Assembly: GCF_027887165.1 (NCBI RefSeq)
Contig: NC_077229.1
Location: 374,900,570 to 374,964,569, forward strand
Direction of reading: 5' to 3'
Length of the DNA: 64,000 nt
DNA from: Monodelphis domestica
Taxonomy: Eukaryota; Chordata; Mammalia; Didelphimorphia; Didelphidae
Part shown: in pieces, positions 35,880-46,640 of the stretch
Layout: each line of letters begins with the position of its first letter
Position numbering within the stretch: position 1 is the first letter of the stretch
The notes under the pieces: model-generated
What the model saw: only the letters and a program-made list of their open reading frames with translations
Database searches by the model: none
What the model was told of the DNA's origin: nothing
Position numbers and translations under genes: made by a program

Positions 35880-36075
35880 GATTTTAGGTGGACCTATACA
35901 GAACTGCACCTAGTGTCAGGTTTGCCTCAGTTTCTTCACCTGTAAAATGAGGTTTATAAAAGTACCCATGTCCCAGGGCAATTAGGGGGATCAAATAAGA
36001 TAATGATTGTAAAAGTAATTAGCACAGTACTTAGCACGTAGTAAAGGCTATATAAATGTAAGTTGTTATTATTAT
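35880..36075 (+). mobile_element. MIR fragment
   Basis: MIR 3' two-thirds: 'tgcctcagtttcttcacctg', 'taaaatgagg', 'gcaattagggggatcaaat', 'agcacagtacttagcacgta', followed by a TTATTA run. Confidence 0.75.
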
Positions 36076-36479
36076 GTTATTATTATTATTACATGCAATA
36101 CTGGTACACATAAATGTTCACATGTAGAATCACACAATATGTTAATAATATCTAGGTTGATCCTATTAAATGCAGCCTCAATAAATTATATTCATTTTCT
36201 TCTCAGAAGGGAGCAAGGATGACTGGTTTGGCTAGACCCTGTGATACTGATTTTGAATATCATTTCAAGAATAGGGCACAGGGGGTGGCGTGAGCAAGGA
36301 CGGGCTCCAAAAGCAACAGAAGGGTTAAGTTCCAGCTATTGTTATTCTCACTCCTCCAGATGAGGCCTTCCTGTTCACACCCTTTAAGGCAGAATTAATA
36401 ATAAAAAAATACTGTACAGAGAATACGTTCAAATATAAGCATGTAAAGAATGTATGTAAAAAAGTGACATTTTTTTGTT

Positions 36480-36805
36480 TGCTTTTAATTAGAGATGGAT
36501 TCCTGTTCTTCACTATCCCGAGAAGAAAATCAAGGCCAGCTCCCTGGAAATGAACAGTCTTCCCTTTGTGGGCCTCCACAAGGTTTATATGAAATTTTAC
36601 ACAATACAGAAATAATAGAGCAGTGTTTAGTGTTCCCTTCCTACAGCCGGATTCTTCACATTAGGAATCAGACAGCAGGTTCCACCTTTCAGCAGAGATG
36701 CCAAGGTTTTATCTTGCATACAAGAATTCAGAACAGAAAGAGCTCCTATTGAAATACTTTTTTTTTCTTTTTGAAAATACACCATAAGCTAAATTTACTG
36801 AAATA
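36480..36805 (+). CDS. Candidate short ORF or terminal exon, unknown product
   Basis: A pyrimidine-rich stretch and AG (tttgcttttaattag, ending about 36492) resemble a splice acceptor. An ATG at 36495 then opens 85 codons to a TGA at 36750-36752, and an AATAAA occurs at about 36803. The product begins MDSCSSLSREENQGQLPG, is hydrophilic and Ser/Gln-rich, and has no signal peptide, membrane segment or domain I recognise. No repeat family was recognised across it, unlike most of the window. Against it: the frame is short, the ATG context is ordinary and a chance frame of this length is common. A minus-strand frame at 36325-36579 overlaps. Function is unknown, and a non-coding conserved element is an equal alternative. 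Confidence 0.2.
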
Positions 36806-37204
36806 AACAATCTCTGCAATTCAAAGCTTTTGTTGCGTGCTCTTGAGTCTGTGAATGTGTGTCTGTGTGTGAGCAATTGAAAATGGAAGCTGGCTCTTTA
36901 TTATTAGTTTAATTTCCTCTTTGAGTTATAAACCACCAAGGTACTCTGGCACTCGACTTGTTAACACCTGAGTAGAGTTAAATAACTGACCATGATGAAC
37001 ATTTATACAGAATTGTAAGCTTATCACTCAAGGGAAAATAGTGGTCTTCCATTATGAGTGAACCTGTAATATAATTGTACCTTTTTTTACAATCATGATG
37101 TATGATCATGAGAATTATGCTGTGGGCTGCCACATGCTATAATGTTTATGTTTTTCAGCTTTATGAAAAGCCATTTAGATTACATGTCCTATATACACTT
37201 TGCC
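36806..37204. other. Unassigned sequence
   Basis: No gene or repeat was recognised. A short TG-rich tract ('gtgaatgtgtgtctgtgtgtg') lies near 36855. Confidence 0.35.
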
Positions 37205-37414
37205 ATTAGAAAAAAACATTAATTGCTCATGGGTAGGATGAGCTAATATAATAAAAATGACAATCCCATGCAAATTAATTTACTTATTTAGTGTCATACC
37301 TTTCAAACTACCAAGAAACTTTTTTATTGAATTAGAAAAAAATATACAACAGCAAGTTAATTTGGAAGAACAAAGATAAAGAATAAGAAAAAAATGTAAA
37401 GGAAGGGGGCCTAT

Positions 37415-37770
37415 TGTAAGATTAAAATTTAGGAATATGGGGAGACTGAGGCAGGTAGAAATTAGTTTCTCTCTGCAAGGAGTATTATATTTTTTAGAGG
37501 TTTATTAAAGGTTAAAGATTAAAGAATATGCAAGTAAGAAACATGTGCCTAGGCCAGAGGCCTAGACAAAATAACCTCACATCACGCAAGAGATGCGTCT
37601 GCTCCAAAATGGAAGTCCAAAAGAGAGGCCCCAAAAACCTTTGCCACCAGCTTAAATCCTTCCTCGATCTCAGCCCACCTCAGAATTCCCATGAGATTAC
37701 AAAGCATTTTGGGGAAGTGGAGCAAAGGCTTGTGGGGATTCTAGTCCTATATTCAAGTCTATTTTTTACA
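37415..37770 (-). repeat. 3' LTR of copy 1
   Basis: Minus-strand TGTAAAAAATAG (37770) to ATCTTACA (37415), with AATAAA at 37506-37501. It shares the internal phrases 'aacatgtgcctaggccagag' and 'ttcccatgagattac' with the 5' LTR. Confidence 0.92.
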
Positions 37771-40007
37771 TTCCCCTGTTTGATTGTTTGCAAAAAAATT
37801 AATTTTTCTTCCAAAGGATCATGAAAATATAATCAATTTAAAGATTACAATAATTTGATGATAAGAGAAAAAAATTAAACCAATAATTGCTGAAACACAT
37901 TGACAAAAAGCCAGTTAGGGGGCAGTCCCCTTTGGCATGAAAGTACAGATACAAATAAATGTTCAATCAACCACACCCAAAGTTCAATTTTGTACAACTT
38001 GTGGTCTGGAGGCTTCTTCATGGTGGCTTCTCCAACAGTTCAGTTCTAGATTCAGAGAGGTAGCATCTTCTTTACCTAAAATTCTTCTCAAAAGGAATTT
38101 AAACTTTGCAACTTAAATAATGATATTTTTTTACATTCCCTCCGTTAAGAGGGTGATTGACAAATACAGGATCACTTAGGGATGCATGGCTGAGGTATGA
38201 GGTATATGAATCAATTGGCAAGAGATATTAAAAAGACATCAGAAAAATCAAAAAGAAAAGAAAAATTTCTGGATGAAAATATAGACTATCAAAGTCTTAT
38301 GTGTAAAAATTCCAAGTAAAAGAAAAATAAATCTATAACAGGTCCTTCAATCAGGGCCCAATCAAAATGATCTAAGCAATGATGCATTTACCCAGTCAAT
38401 AGCCAGGACTACAGAAAGGTACCACACTATGAGAGGCAGAAAAGAAAGGGACCAGATCATAGAAGACAAGTAGGAGCCAAGTTTGGGGATACTCGTCTGT
38501 GAGTATCATCAGAGTGAGTGTGGACACAAGGAAAGCCTATGTCTTAACACATGTTAAACACAGTAACCTCGAGTCTTCACACTAGGTTCAAGACCTTTGT
38601 ATTGGCCTAGAAGTGCATCAATCCATCCTGGATTGGCTTTTCTTTGGCCCTGTGCAATGGCTTGTCCTGGAATCAGACAGAATCATTAAGCAAAGTCCCA
38701 TAATTTTTTAAATAATTAGTGGCATCGTTTTTATAGTCACAAGCTTTTTAGGGCAGGCATTAGCAAATGTATTTCAAACTTGTAGCACTGAAAAGTCAAA
38801 AAGTTAAAGAAAATCTTAATGCTGGTGACATGTGCTTGAAATATAAAAAGGAGAGAAAAAATAATAAAAAAAACTGAAAAAGTATATTGCACATGCAAGA
38901 AAAATATAATAATAAAAGAGCTTTAAAAAATTCAAAAATATAGCTTATAATCATTGACACTCTGTGTCAGCTAAGAAAATATAAAATGCAAGGCTTTCTC
39001 ACAAAAAATGAGATCCATTTCCTCTTCATATCTGGCCATGATCACTATGAGTAGAAGGCAAATGAATTGAACAAGGTTAACAATTTTTCATTTTTAAAAA
39101 TACAGTAGTACAAATATGTAGTTATCAATATACCCAAAATTCTCAATAGCCCAATCAATTATAATAGCAAACAAACACACTTTCACATTTCACATAAATT
39201 GCTGTATGGCATTTTAAAAACCTATGAATTGATGGACATTTGTCACAATTTTTACAAACATAGTAATCTTTCAACCTTGGTGAATAAAACATATTTTTTA
39301 AACAAAGTAAAACTCATCTTAGGTTTAGAACATAATCAAGAAATCTATATATCATTCTGGTGCAAGTAAAGTAGTGAGCTGAAGAATATAAATAAAGGGG
39401 TGCTCCTTTTGGAGGCTTTTAGGGATACAAATGCCCTGAGATTAACTGCCCAACTTCCATTCACATATTTAGAAATGCGGGAAGGTTGGGGGTTATAAAA
39501 TGTATTTCACTTCAGCTACTGTAATGGGCCTTACCTCATGGTAGGGGCAGGCAAAAATAACCAGAGATTGTTAAAAATGTTACAAAAATCATATTTAAAA
39601 AACCCTTAAAATCATTTGAGATATTTAGCACATTAAATTTTCCAAAGTTGTTAATACAATTATAACCAGTTCTGAAGTCCATCTATCCTCGGCAAAATAG
39701 AAAAAAGCTGTTTTTTTAATATATGGGCTTATTCACAATAATATTTGTTCAACACAATTATAGGGGAAAAACAAAAGAATTTCAAAACTCAGTACATTCA
39801 AAATAAATTCAATCAACCTTCAGTTCAAGCAGAATAATATTGAATCCAGTAATATATGAACTTAAAATCACAAGGTTAAACCATAACAAAAAATGCAATA
39901 GAATACAGAGATTTTTATAAACCACTGGAGTCTGAAATGCCTTAGAATATAGCCTTTAGTCTTTAAAGTTCCTTAGGTGTGTTTATCCATTTAAATGTCT
40001 ATTGTCA

Positions 40008-40131
40008 GAAGGCAGAGTGGTAAGGGCTAGGCAATGGGGTTCAAAGGACCCGTCCAGGGACCCACAGCTGGGAAGTATCTGAGACCAGATTTTAACCCAG
40101 GACCATGCTCTCAGTGCCCTGAGCCACCCAT
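40008..40131 (-). mobile_element. Truncated SINE within retroelement
   Basis: Reverse SINE text: 'ggtaagggctaggcaatggg', 'ccacagctgggaagtatctg', 'gaccatgctctcagtgccct', 'gagccaccc'. The SINE 3' end (gtattgattccaagacgg part) is missing. Copy 2 lacks this SINE at the matching place. Confidence 0.8.
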
Positions 40132-40230
40132 TTGCAAATTCAAAGTTGAATCTTTGGGCTGAATCTTTCTTCTGGCATGCAGGTGAAATCAATGAAATTA
40201 CCAGAACAGTCAAAAGGTATCCTTTTAAAC

Positions 40231-40446
40231 AGCCCATTGCTTCTTAAGTTTCTGTTTGAAAAAATCTGTTTCTTCTCCTCTCCCTTTTCCCTCTTCCCTG
40301 ATCTGATACCTCCTCCTACCCCAGTCCACTTGAAGCCCAGCCCATTGCTTCTTAAGTTTCTGTTTGAAAAAATCTGTTTCTTCTCCTCTCCCTTTTCCCT
40401 CTCCCCTGCTCTGATACCTCCTCCTGCCCCAGTCCACGTGAAGCCC
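40231..40446. repeat. 108-bp tandem duplication in the retroelement leader
   Basis: Copies at 40231-40338 and 40339-40446, both opening agcccattgcttcttaagtt, differ at four positions by eye. The period is 36 codons, so a minus-strand frame (40457-40140) carries two copies of a Gly/Lys/Glu-rich module with GEEKKQIFSNRNLRSN. This does not by itself show that the frame is translated. Confidence 0.95.
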
Positions 40447-40479
40447 AGGCCACCCACATGGAGCCAATAAACCCCCCCA

Positions 40480-40940
40480 CCCCCACTCCCTTTTTGTTAC
40501 CACCAAGGATCTGGGTTTGTTGGGCAGGCAGGTCATCAGGTGATTACAATCTTGGTTGAATCAGGTGGGCCAGGTGAGGGAGAGAAAGTCCGCTGGGTAG
40601 GGGCCAGAGCCAGAGCACAGACAAGCAGGGCCAAGTGGAGCAGGCAGCCGGGGTGGGGCCGGGAGAAGCGGCTGTCCAAAGCAGATGGTGGCGGCAGGCA
40701 GGCAGGCAGGCAGGAGCTGATCAACAGCTTTGGGAGGGTAAAAAAAAAACAAGCAGGGCCAGGAGCTTGGGCACCAGGTGAGAGGCCAGGAGCAAAAGCA
40801 GGAGAAGCAGGCAGGCAGAACTTAGCAGCCAGGGGCCAGGTGGGCAGCAACGCAGCAACAGGTCTGGATCGGGGACTGCAGCTTTGCGAGGATAAAAAAA
40901 AAACAAAACAAAACTTGGCCAGAGAGCTGTGGCTCAAATT
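40480..40940. other. GC-rich retroelement leader
   Basis: This part of the leader is rich in CAGG and GCAGG motifs (for example the ggcaggcaggcaggcagg run near 40695) and contains two 'aaaaaaaaaacaa' tracts about 150 bp apart after similar contexts. Frames of 133-146 codons exist on both strands, which points to base composition and not to a real protein. Confidence 0.6.
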
Positions 40941-40989
40941 AAAAGCTGAACTAAAGCTCAGAAAGAAATCAAAAGATTGAGAATTTTTT

Positions 40990-41009
40990 TCCCCATTAGG
41001 TCGCCAAAC
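40990..41009 (-). other. Putative primer-binding site, copy 1
   Basis: After the 5' LTR the minus strand reads GTT then TGGCGACCTAATGGGG. The TGG start and GGG end parallel copy 2 (TGGTGACC...GGG). The primer tRNA was not identified. Confidence 0.5.
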
Positions 41010-41365
41010 TGTAAAGATTAAAATTTAGGAATATGGGGAGACTGAGGCAGGTAGAAATTAGTTTCTCTCTGCAAGGAGTATTATATTTTTAGAAGTTTAT
41101 TAAAGGTTAAAGATTAAAGAATATGCAAGTAAGAAACATGTGCCTAGGCCAGAGGCCTAGACAAAATAACCTCACATCACACAAGAGACGCATCTGCTCC
41201 AAAACGGAAGTCCAAAAGAGAGGCCCCAAAAACCTTTGCCACCAGCTTAAATCCTTCCTCGATCTCGGCCCACCTCAGAATTCCCATGAGATTACAAAAC
41301 ATTTTGGGGAAGTGGAGCAAAGGCTTGTGGGGATTCTAGTCCTGTATTCGAGTCTATTTTTTACA
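41010..41365 (-). repeat. 5' LTR of copy 1
   Basis: Minus-strand TGTAAAAAATAG (41365) to ATCTTTACA (41010), with AATAAA at 41101-41096. Several CpG sites kept here have decayed in the other LTR, and the reverse. Confidence 0.92.
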
Positions 41366-41496
41366 CTACCAGTACCAGAACTTAAACTATTTTGTAAAGC
41401 AATGGTCATCAAAACAATTTGGTACTATCTAAGAGACAGAAAGGAGGATCAGTGGAATAGACTTGGGGTAAGTGACCTTAGCAAGACAGTCTATGA

Positions 41497-41687
41497 CAGT
41501 GGTTCTCAACCTCTCAATTTGTAGCAATGAGAATACATAATGCATATCAGGTATTTACATTCCAAATCATAACTGTGGCAAAATTACAGTTTTGAAGTAG
41601 CCACCAAAATAATTTTTTTGGTTTGGGGTCACGGCAACATGAGGAACTGTATTGTGGGGTCACGGCATTAGAAGTTGAGAACCACTG
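41497..41687. mobile_element. SPIN-like non-autonomous hAT transposon
   Basis: A 191-bp element with terminal inverted repeats: left CAGTGGTTCTCAACCT and right, read in reverse, CAGTGGTTCTCAACTT. A perfect 8-bp target duplication, gtctatga, lies at 41489-41496 and 41688-41695, the hAT hallmark. The interior ('gcaaaattacagttttgaag', 'gggtcacggcaacatgagga', 'ggggtcacggcattagaag') agrees with what I remember of SPIN_NA, a MITE of the SPACE INVADERS family known for horizontal transfer among tetrapods, including opossum. No transposase is encoded. It lies in an L1 whose text is continuous across the site. The structural call as hAT is firm; the SPIN assignment needs an alignment. Confidence 0.85.
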
Positions 41688-43109
41688 GTCTATGATAAGC
41701 CCAAAGATCCCAGCTTTGGGGACAAAAATTCACTATTTGATAAAAAATGCTGGGAAAATTGGAAGACAGTGTGTGAGAGATTAGGCTTGGACCAACACCT
41801 CACACCTTACACCAAGATAAACTCAGAATGGGTGAATGAAACTATAAGCAAATTATGTGAACACCAAATAGTATACATGTCAGACCTTTGGGAAGGAAAG
41901 ATTTTAAAGCCAAGCAAGACTTAGAAAGAGTCACAAAATGTAAAATAAATAATTTTGATTACGTCAAATTAAAAAGGTTTTATACAAACAAAACCAATGT
42001 AACCAAAATTAGAATGGAAGTAACAAACTGGGAAACAATCTTCATAACAAAACCTTCAACAAAGGTCTAATTATTCAAATTTATAAAGAGATAAATCAAT
42101 TGTACAAAGAATCAAGCCATTCTCTAATTGATAAATGGGCAAGGGGCAGGAATAGGCAATTTTCAGTCAAAGAAATCAAAACCATTAATAAACACATGAA
42201 AAAGTGCTCTAAATCTCTTATAATAAGAGAGATGCAAATCAAAACAACTCTGAGGTATCACCTCACACCTAGCAGATTGGCTAACATGACAGCTATGGAA
42301 AGTAATGAATGCTGGAGGGGATGTGGCAAAGTAGGGACATTAATTCATTGCTGGTGGAGTTGTGAATTGATCCAACCATTCTGGAGGGCAATTTGGAACT
42401 ATGCCCAAAGGGCGATAAAAGACTGTCTGCCCTTTGATCCAGCCATAGCACTGCTGGGTTTGTAGCCCAAAGAGATAATAAGGAAAAAGACTTGTACAAG
42501 AATATTCATAGCTGAACTCTTTGTGGTGACAATAAAATTGGAAAATGAGGGGATGCCCTTCAATTGTGGAATGGCTGAACAAATTGTGGTATATGTTTGT
42601 GATGGAATACTATTGTGCTAAAAGGAATAATGAACCGGAGGAATTCTATGTGAACTGGAACAACCTCCAGGAAGTGATGCAGAGCAAAAGGAGGAGAACC
42701 AGAACATTGTACACAAAGACTGATACACTCTGGTACAATCAAATGTACTTCTCCATTAGTGGCAATGTAGTGATCTGGAACAACTCAAAGGGATCTATGA
42801 GAAAGAACACTATCCTCATTCAGAGGAAACACAATGGGAGTAAAAACACTGAAGAAAAACAACTGCTTGAATACATGGGCCGAGGGGGATATGATTGGGG
42901 ATGTAGACTCTAAATGAACATCCTAGTGTAAACATCAACGACATGGAAATAGGTTCTGATCAAGGACATATGTAATACCCAGTGGAATTGCAGGTTGGCT
43001 ATGGTAGTGGTGGGTGGAGGGGAGGGAGGAATAGAAAATGATTTTTGTAATCAAGGAATAATATTTGAAATTGACCAAATAAAAAATAATGTCAAAAAAA
43101 CCAAACAAG

Positions 43110-43570
43110 CAATATGGTGATGGCTAAGAGACAGAAGGGAGGATCAGTGGAATAGACCTGGGATAAATGACCTTGGCAAGTTGTGTACGATAAACACAAT
43201 GACCCTAGCTTTTTGAAGAAGAATTCACTATTTGACAAAAGCTGCTGGGAAAATTGAAAAAAAAATAGTATGGATGAGATTAGGTTTAGATCAACATCTC
43301 ACACCTTATACCAAAAAAAATTCAGAATGGGTAAATGACTTAAATATAAAGAAGGAAATTATAAGTAAATTAGATGAACATGGAATAGTATACCTGCCAG
43401 ATCTATGGGAAAGAAAGGAATTTAAGACCAAAGCAAAGAAAGAGAATATTAAAAAATATAAAATGAATAATTTGGATTGCATTAAATTAAAAATGTTTTG
43501 TACAAACAAAACCAATGTAAACAAAATTAGAAGGAAAGCAACAAATTGGGAAAGAAACATTTATAATGAT
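43110..43570 (+). pseudogene. L1 ORF2 fragment
   Basis: A second L1 ORF2 block adjoining the previous L1 tail. It repeats the same region (compare 41437-42060): 'ctaagagacagaagggagga', 'gaccttggcaagttgtgtac', 'acaccttataccaaa'. A 124-codon open piece (43232-43606) reads LGLDQHLTPYTKKNSEWVND. It ends abruptly near 43570. Confidence 0.85.
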
Positions 43571-44740
43571 GTACTCTTTGCTTATATCATTTTGAGGAGG
43601 TTGTAATAGATCCAAGAGATGTAGTTCAGTTGTCTAATGTATTAGGGAACCCCAAGAAAAGATTTTGTTGAGTTTCCCTTGATGTTCATGTTAGCATCAC
43701 AAAGTACTTAGAGGTCCTAGTTTGTCAGCTTAGTACCCTTCATTGTGGCCCTGTAATAATTAGATCTTTAGGGAATTCAAACTATGCCATGCTAGAAGTA
43801 TAAGCCATGATATTGACTGCCAGGTCTTCAATTCAACATTTAAAGTTCCATTGTTTTCTCTCATTTATATTCTGTTTCTCCATTTTAGTATTATAATTTT
43901 TAAAAATTTCATCCATGGGGGTATTCCTTGCTCCAAATAGGATCATAACTTAGTATTTGTAATATATATCAGGGACTCTTTGTGTCTGATGAGAACCCAG
44001 GTATGCTGGCCCATTGAGGTCTAGTGATATAACTATTTGGCTTAGCACCCCAGAATGTGAATCTTCTATAAACATAAAAAATATGGGGGGTCATAGGGTG
44101 ATCAGTTTTGCCTGTAAGAAAGTTATGTAAATGATCTTCCTTTGTATTCTGGGTACCACAAAAAAGGAAAGTCAGAAAAGTCAAATATCCCACCTGCTGG
44201 AGATAATTCAATGCAGGTGGTACAAATTAGACAGACTCTGAGTTTACATGAAATGAACTGAAGCTTCTATTATGTACCGGTTCATTATCATATATCAGAA
44301 ATATATCTCACCAGGTATATGACAGGTCTTCATACTGCTTTCTGTCCATGGCACTTTCAACTCTGGTGACACAATAATAGATTACCAATCAGTACAAGAA
44401 AATCAGAAAATAATTCATTCCTAAACCTAAGAAAATAAGAAATGAAACCAAGAAGCTATTACAATTTCTAGAGAGAAAAACTGAAGAGCCCTTGGCTCCT
44501 GGAAATCTTCTTAAATTTAACTACAAAAATTACAGCCAATAATGATGTATATGTCAAAAACAGCAGCATTATTCCAAATGGCCTTGAAAAGGAGATGTAT
44601 ATATTTAAAATGGAATTTTTAAAAGTCGTTTTTTAGTTTAACAGCATCATGCCAACCAGTAGCCTATATCAAAAATAGTAATTAAAAAAAACTTATTATT
44701 TGCCATAGCCATTTCAAATGAATGCATTGCACCATAGTCC
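43571..44740. other. Unassigned sequence
   Basis: No gene is supported. A minus frame at 44211-43969 (80 codons, containing FTFWGAKPNSYITRPQW) stands out in composition but has no family I recognise. The region might hold an old retroelement interior. Confidence 0.3.
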
Positions 44741-44759
44741 TTGACAGATAATCTGTGTA

Positions 44760-44769
44760 TACACACACA

Positions 44770-44813
<44 letters not shown>
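44760..44813. repeat. CA dinucleotide microsatellite
   Basis: About 54 bp of (CA)n with one interruption (catac) near 44775. Confidence 0.97.
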
Positions 44814-44816
<3 letters not shown>

Positions 44817-44854
44817 CAAGACCTACAAACTCTAAAATATGTGGAGCTCATTGT

Positions 44855-45100
44855 CATGATAAGGCAGCTAGAAGGCACAGTGGATTGTGTTGGAATTATA
44901 TAGCCTCTTATTGGTTGAGTGACCCTGAGCAAGTCACTTAAACACTGTCTGCCTCAGTTTCCTCAACTATAAAATGAGAGTAATAATACATACCTGCACC
45001 ACAAGGTTGTTGTGAGAATCAAATGGAATTATATTTGTAAGGTGCTTAACACAAACAAAGTCTAGTACAATTAGGTACTGAATAAATATTTATTTCCATC
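44855..45100 (+). mobile_element. MIR element, near complete
   Basis: 'gaaggcacagtggattgtgt', 'ttgagtgaccctgagcaag', 'ctgcctcagtttcctcaact', 'gttgttgtgagaatcaaat' and 'gtactgaataaatatttat' occur in MIR order. Confidence 0.85.
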
Positions 45101-46329
45101 TCTTCCCCTAAATAGGATAGGAGGAAAGATAAGAGTTATATTAGAAAGGATAGACATCAAACATTATGAGGAGAAAAGTGATTTGAGGGTGCCTTTGAAT
45201 ATCTATAAAAAACACTGCAAGGTTGTATAAATATTTATTTGATTCATGGATTAGATAATTTGTATATCATATTACTTGATTAAAGACAAAAAAACCCAAA
45301 AATACCTCAAAGAAATATGAAGAAAGGAATCTAAGAAAAATGAGAAATTCTATATTCCCTTTATTAATCATTGAAAGGAAAATTAAAGAATATGGAAATA
45401 TAAGCCCTCCAAGAAGTAAATATAATACAAATTTTAAAACACATTAAACACCAAACAGAGGCTTAAGAAATAAAAATAATGGAACTGGGGGAAAAACAAA
45501 GAAAGAAGAAATAGAATATTTTTAGTTGTCTAAATGGTCTCCAGTATTCCACCATAAGGAAAATGCAAGTGGAGCAAAGTAAAAGAAAGATTATGCATGG
45601 TTCATATAATACACAACAGAATAGTTACAAAGAAGGAGGTTAATGGAGTGCTAACTTATTGGCAAAACTGGAAAATAGCAAGACTGGGTAAGATTATTGG
45701 TTCAAATATTTCACATGAATTACTAGCAAAAAACTTTACCAATTCCTCTCAGACAAATCTGGTCATTCCCTTTTTTAACAGAATGTGTCAGGAATCCATT
45801 ACCACCAGATGAGAACCCCAGCCACCCAGCAAATACAGGATAGTTAAAAGTTTATGTACTTCATGTAATTTGTACAGGGGATTCATTGCTTGTATGACTA
45901 AAAAAAATCTATAAGAAATTATACTCCAACCCCCACATCATATTGGCTGAAGAACACAAAGGATGTTCCAAAATTTCAAGTGTTTAAAGAATAACTATCA
46001 ATTTGGTAATTATTGAACAAGAGTTCCCAAAACACCTTAACATTCATGTGGTCTTTGTTGATTATTGCAAGGTCTTTGAATTAGGTTTGTTACTCATGAC
46101 TCATTCATGTGTATAAACATATGAAATAGACCCAAGTTTAGTGAGAACAGAATTGTATTTTATTTAGGCATGGGGAACTGGTTTCTATTTAAAACACACC
46201 ACAAAGACAATGAAAAATACAATCAAAATAAATTGTGGCATTTTTCAGAGAAACAAGTTAAACCTTTTATGATTTCTCTAAAAGAGAACTCAATATACCT
46301 TCCAAATTAAGGAAAGAGTGAAACCAAAA
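45101..46329. other. Unassigned sequence, no gene seen
   Basis: AT-rich with only short frames; the 71-codon frame at 45597-45812 has no recognisable domain. No RNA gene or named repeat was identified. Confidence 0.35.
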
Positions 46330-46640
46330 CAATTTATTTATTACTTTATGTATATAGATGATATCAAACTATACGGTTCCAATGGGGGGAAAATATTAAT
46401 CTCATGGAATCTTTTTCCAAAGAGAAAAAAATTTCATTTGACTAATAGATAAAAATTCTTAACATATAGCAAGGAAATATAGAGACTGAAGGCTTTCAGA
46501 TTGAATCCAGAGTTCAGAATAAACCAATGGATGAAGGTGATGCATAAGATATAATGGTCTTTTTTTTTTGGCAAGACACATTGAACATAAAGCTATCAAA
46601 TAGAAAGCTGTAGTTATGTATGTTGAGACTTGTATCCTAA
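46330..46640. repeat. Unclassified repeat family, copy A
   Basis: It shares order and text with 49325-49690: 'gatatcaaactatacggttcc', 'tggaatctttttccaaagag', 'gcaaggaaatatagagactg', 'gaaggctttcagattgaatcc', 'aaaccaatggatgaaggtga'. The family is not recognised. Confidence 0.6.

Larger units (their letters stand above)
37415..41365 (-). mobile_element. Complete two-LTR non-autonomous retroelement (copy 1)
   Basis: Two direct 356-bp LTRs bound a 3.24-kb interior. In element order (minus strand): 5' LTR 41365-41010, primer-binding site, GC-rich leader with a 108-bp tandem duplication, AT-rich interior, short purine run AGGGGAA and 3' LTR 37770-37415. The flanks are ctat (37411-37414) and ctac (41366-41369), a likely 4-bp target duplication with one change, inside an L1. 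By eye the LTRs differ at about nine substitutions and two indels, many at CpG sites, so the insertion is fairly young. No gag, protease, polymerase or envelope domain was recognised, and the longest interior frame is under 150 codons. Mobilisation in trans is inferred. Confidence 0.88.
37205..43095 (+). mobile_element. 5'-truncated L1 hosting an LTR element and a hAT element
   Basis: Plus-strand L1 tail in three blocks: 37205-37410, 41366-41496 and 41688-43095. The first starts at 'aacattaattgctcatgggt' (3' of the reverse transcriptase core), and the text resumes in register after each insertion. An open stretch at 42100-42465 keeps the ORF2 C-terminal Cys-rich region CWRGCGKVGTLIHCWWSC, and the 3' UTR ends near 43095 in an A-rich tail. 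It resembles the full-length L1 at 9524-15965 closely. Confidence 0.9.

Noticed and set aside
40540..40980. A 146-codon plus-strand protein in the retroelement leader
   Set aside because: A similarly long frame exists on the opposite strand, and the block is GC-rich with few stops. Composition explains both.
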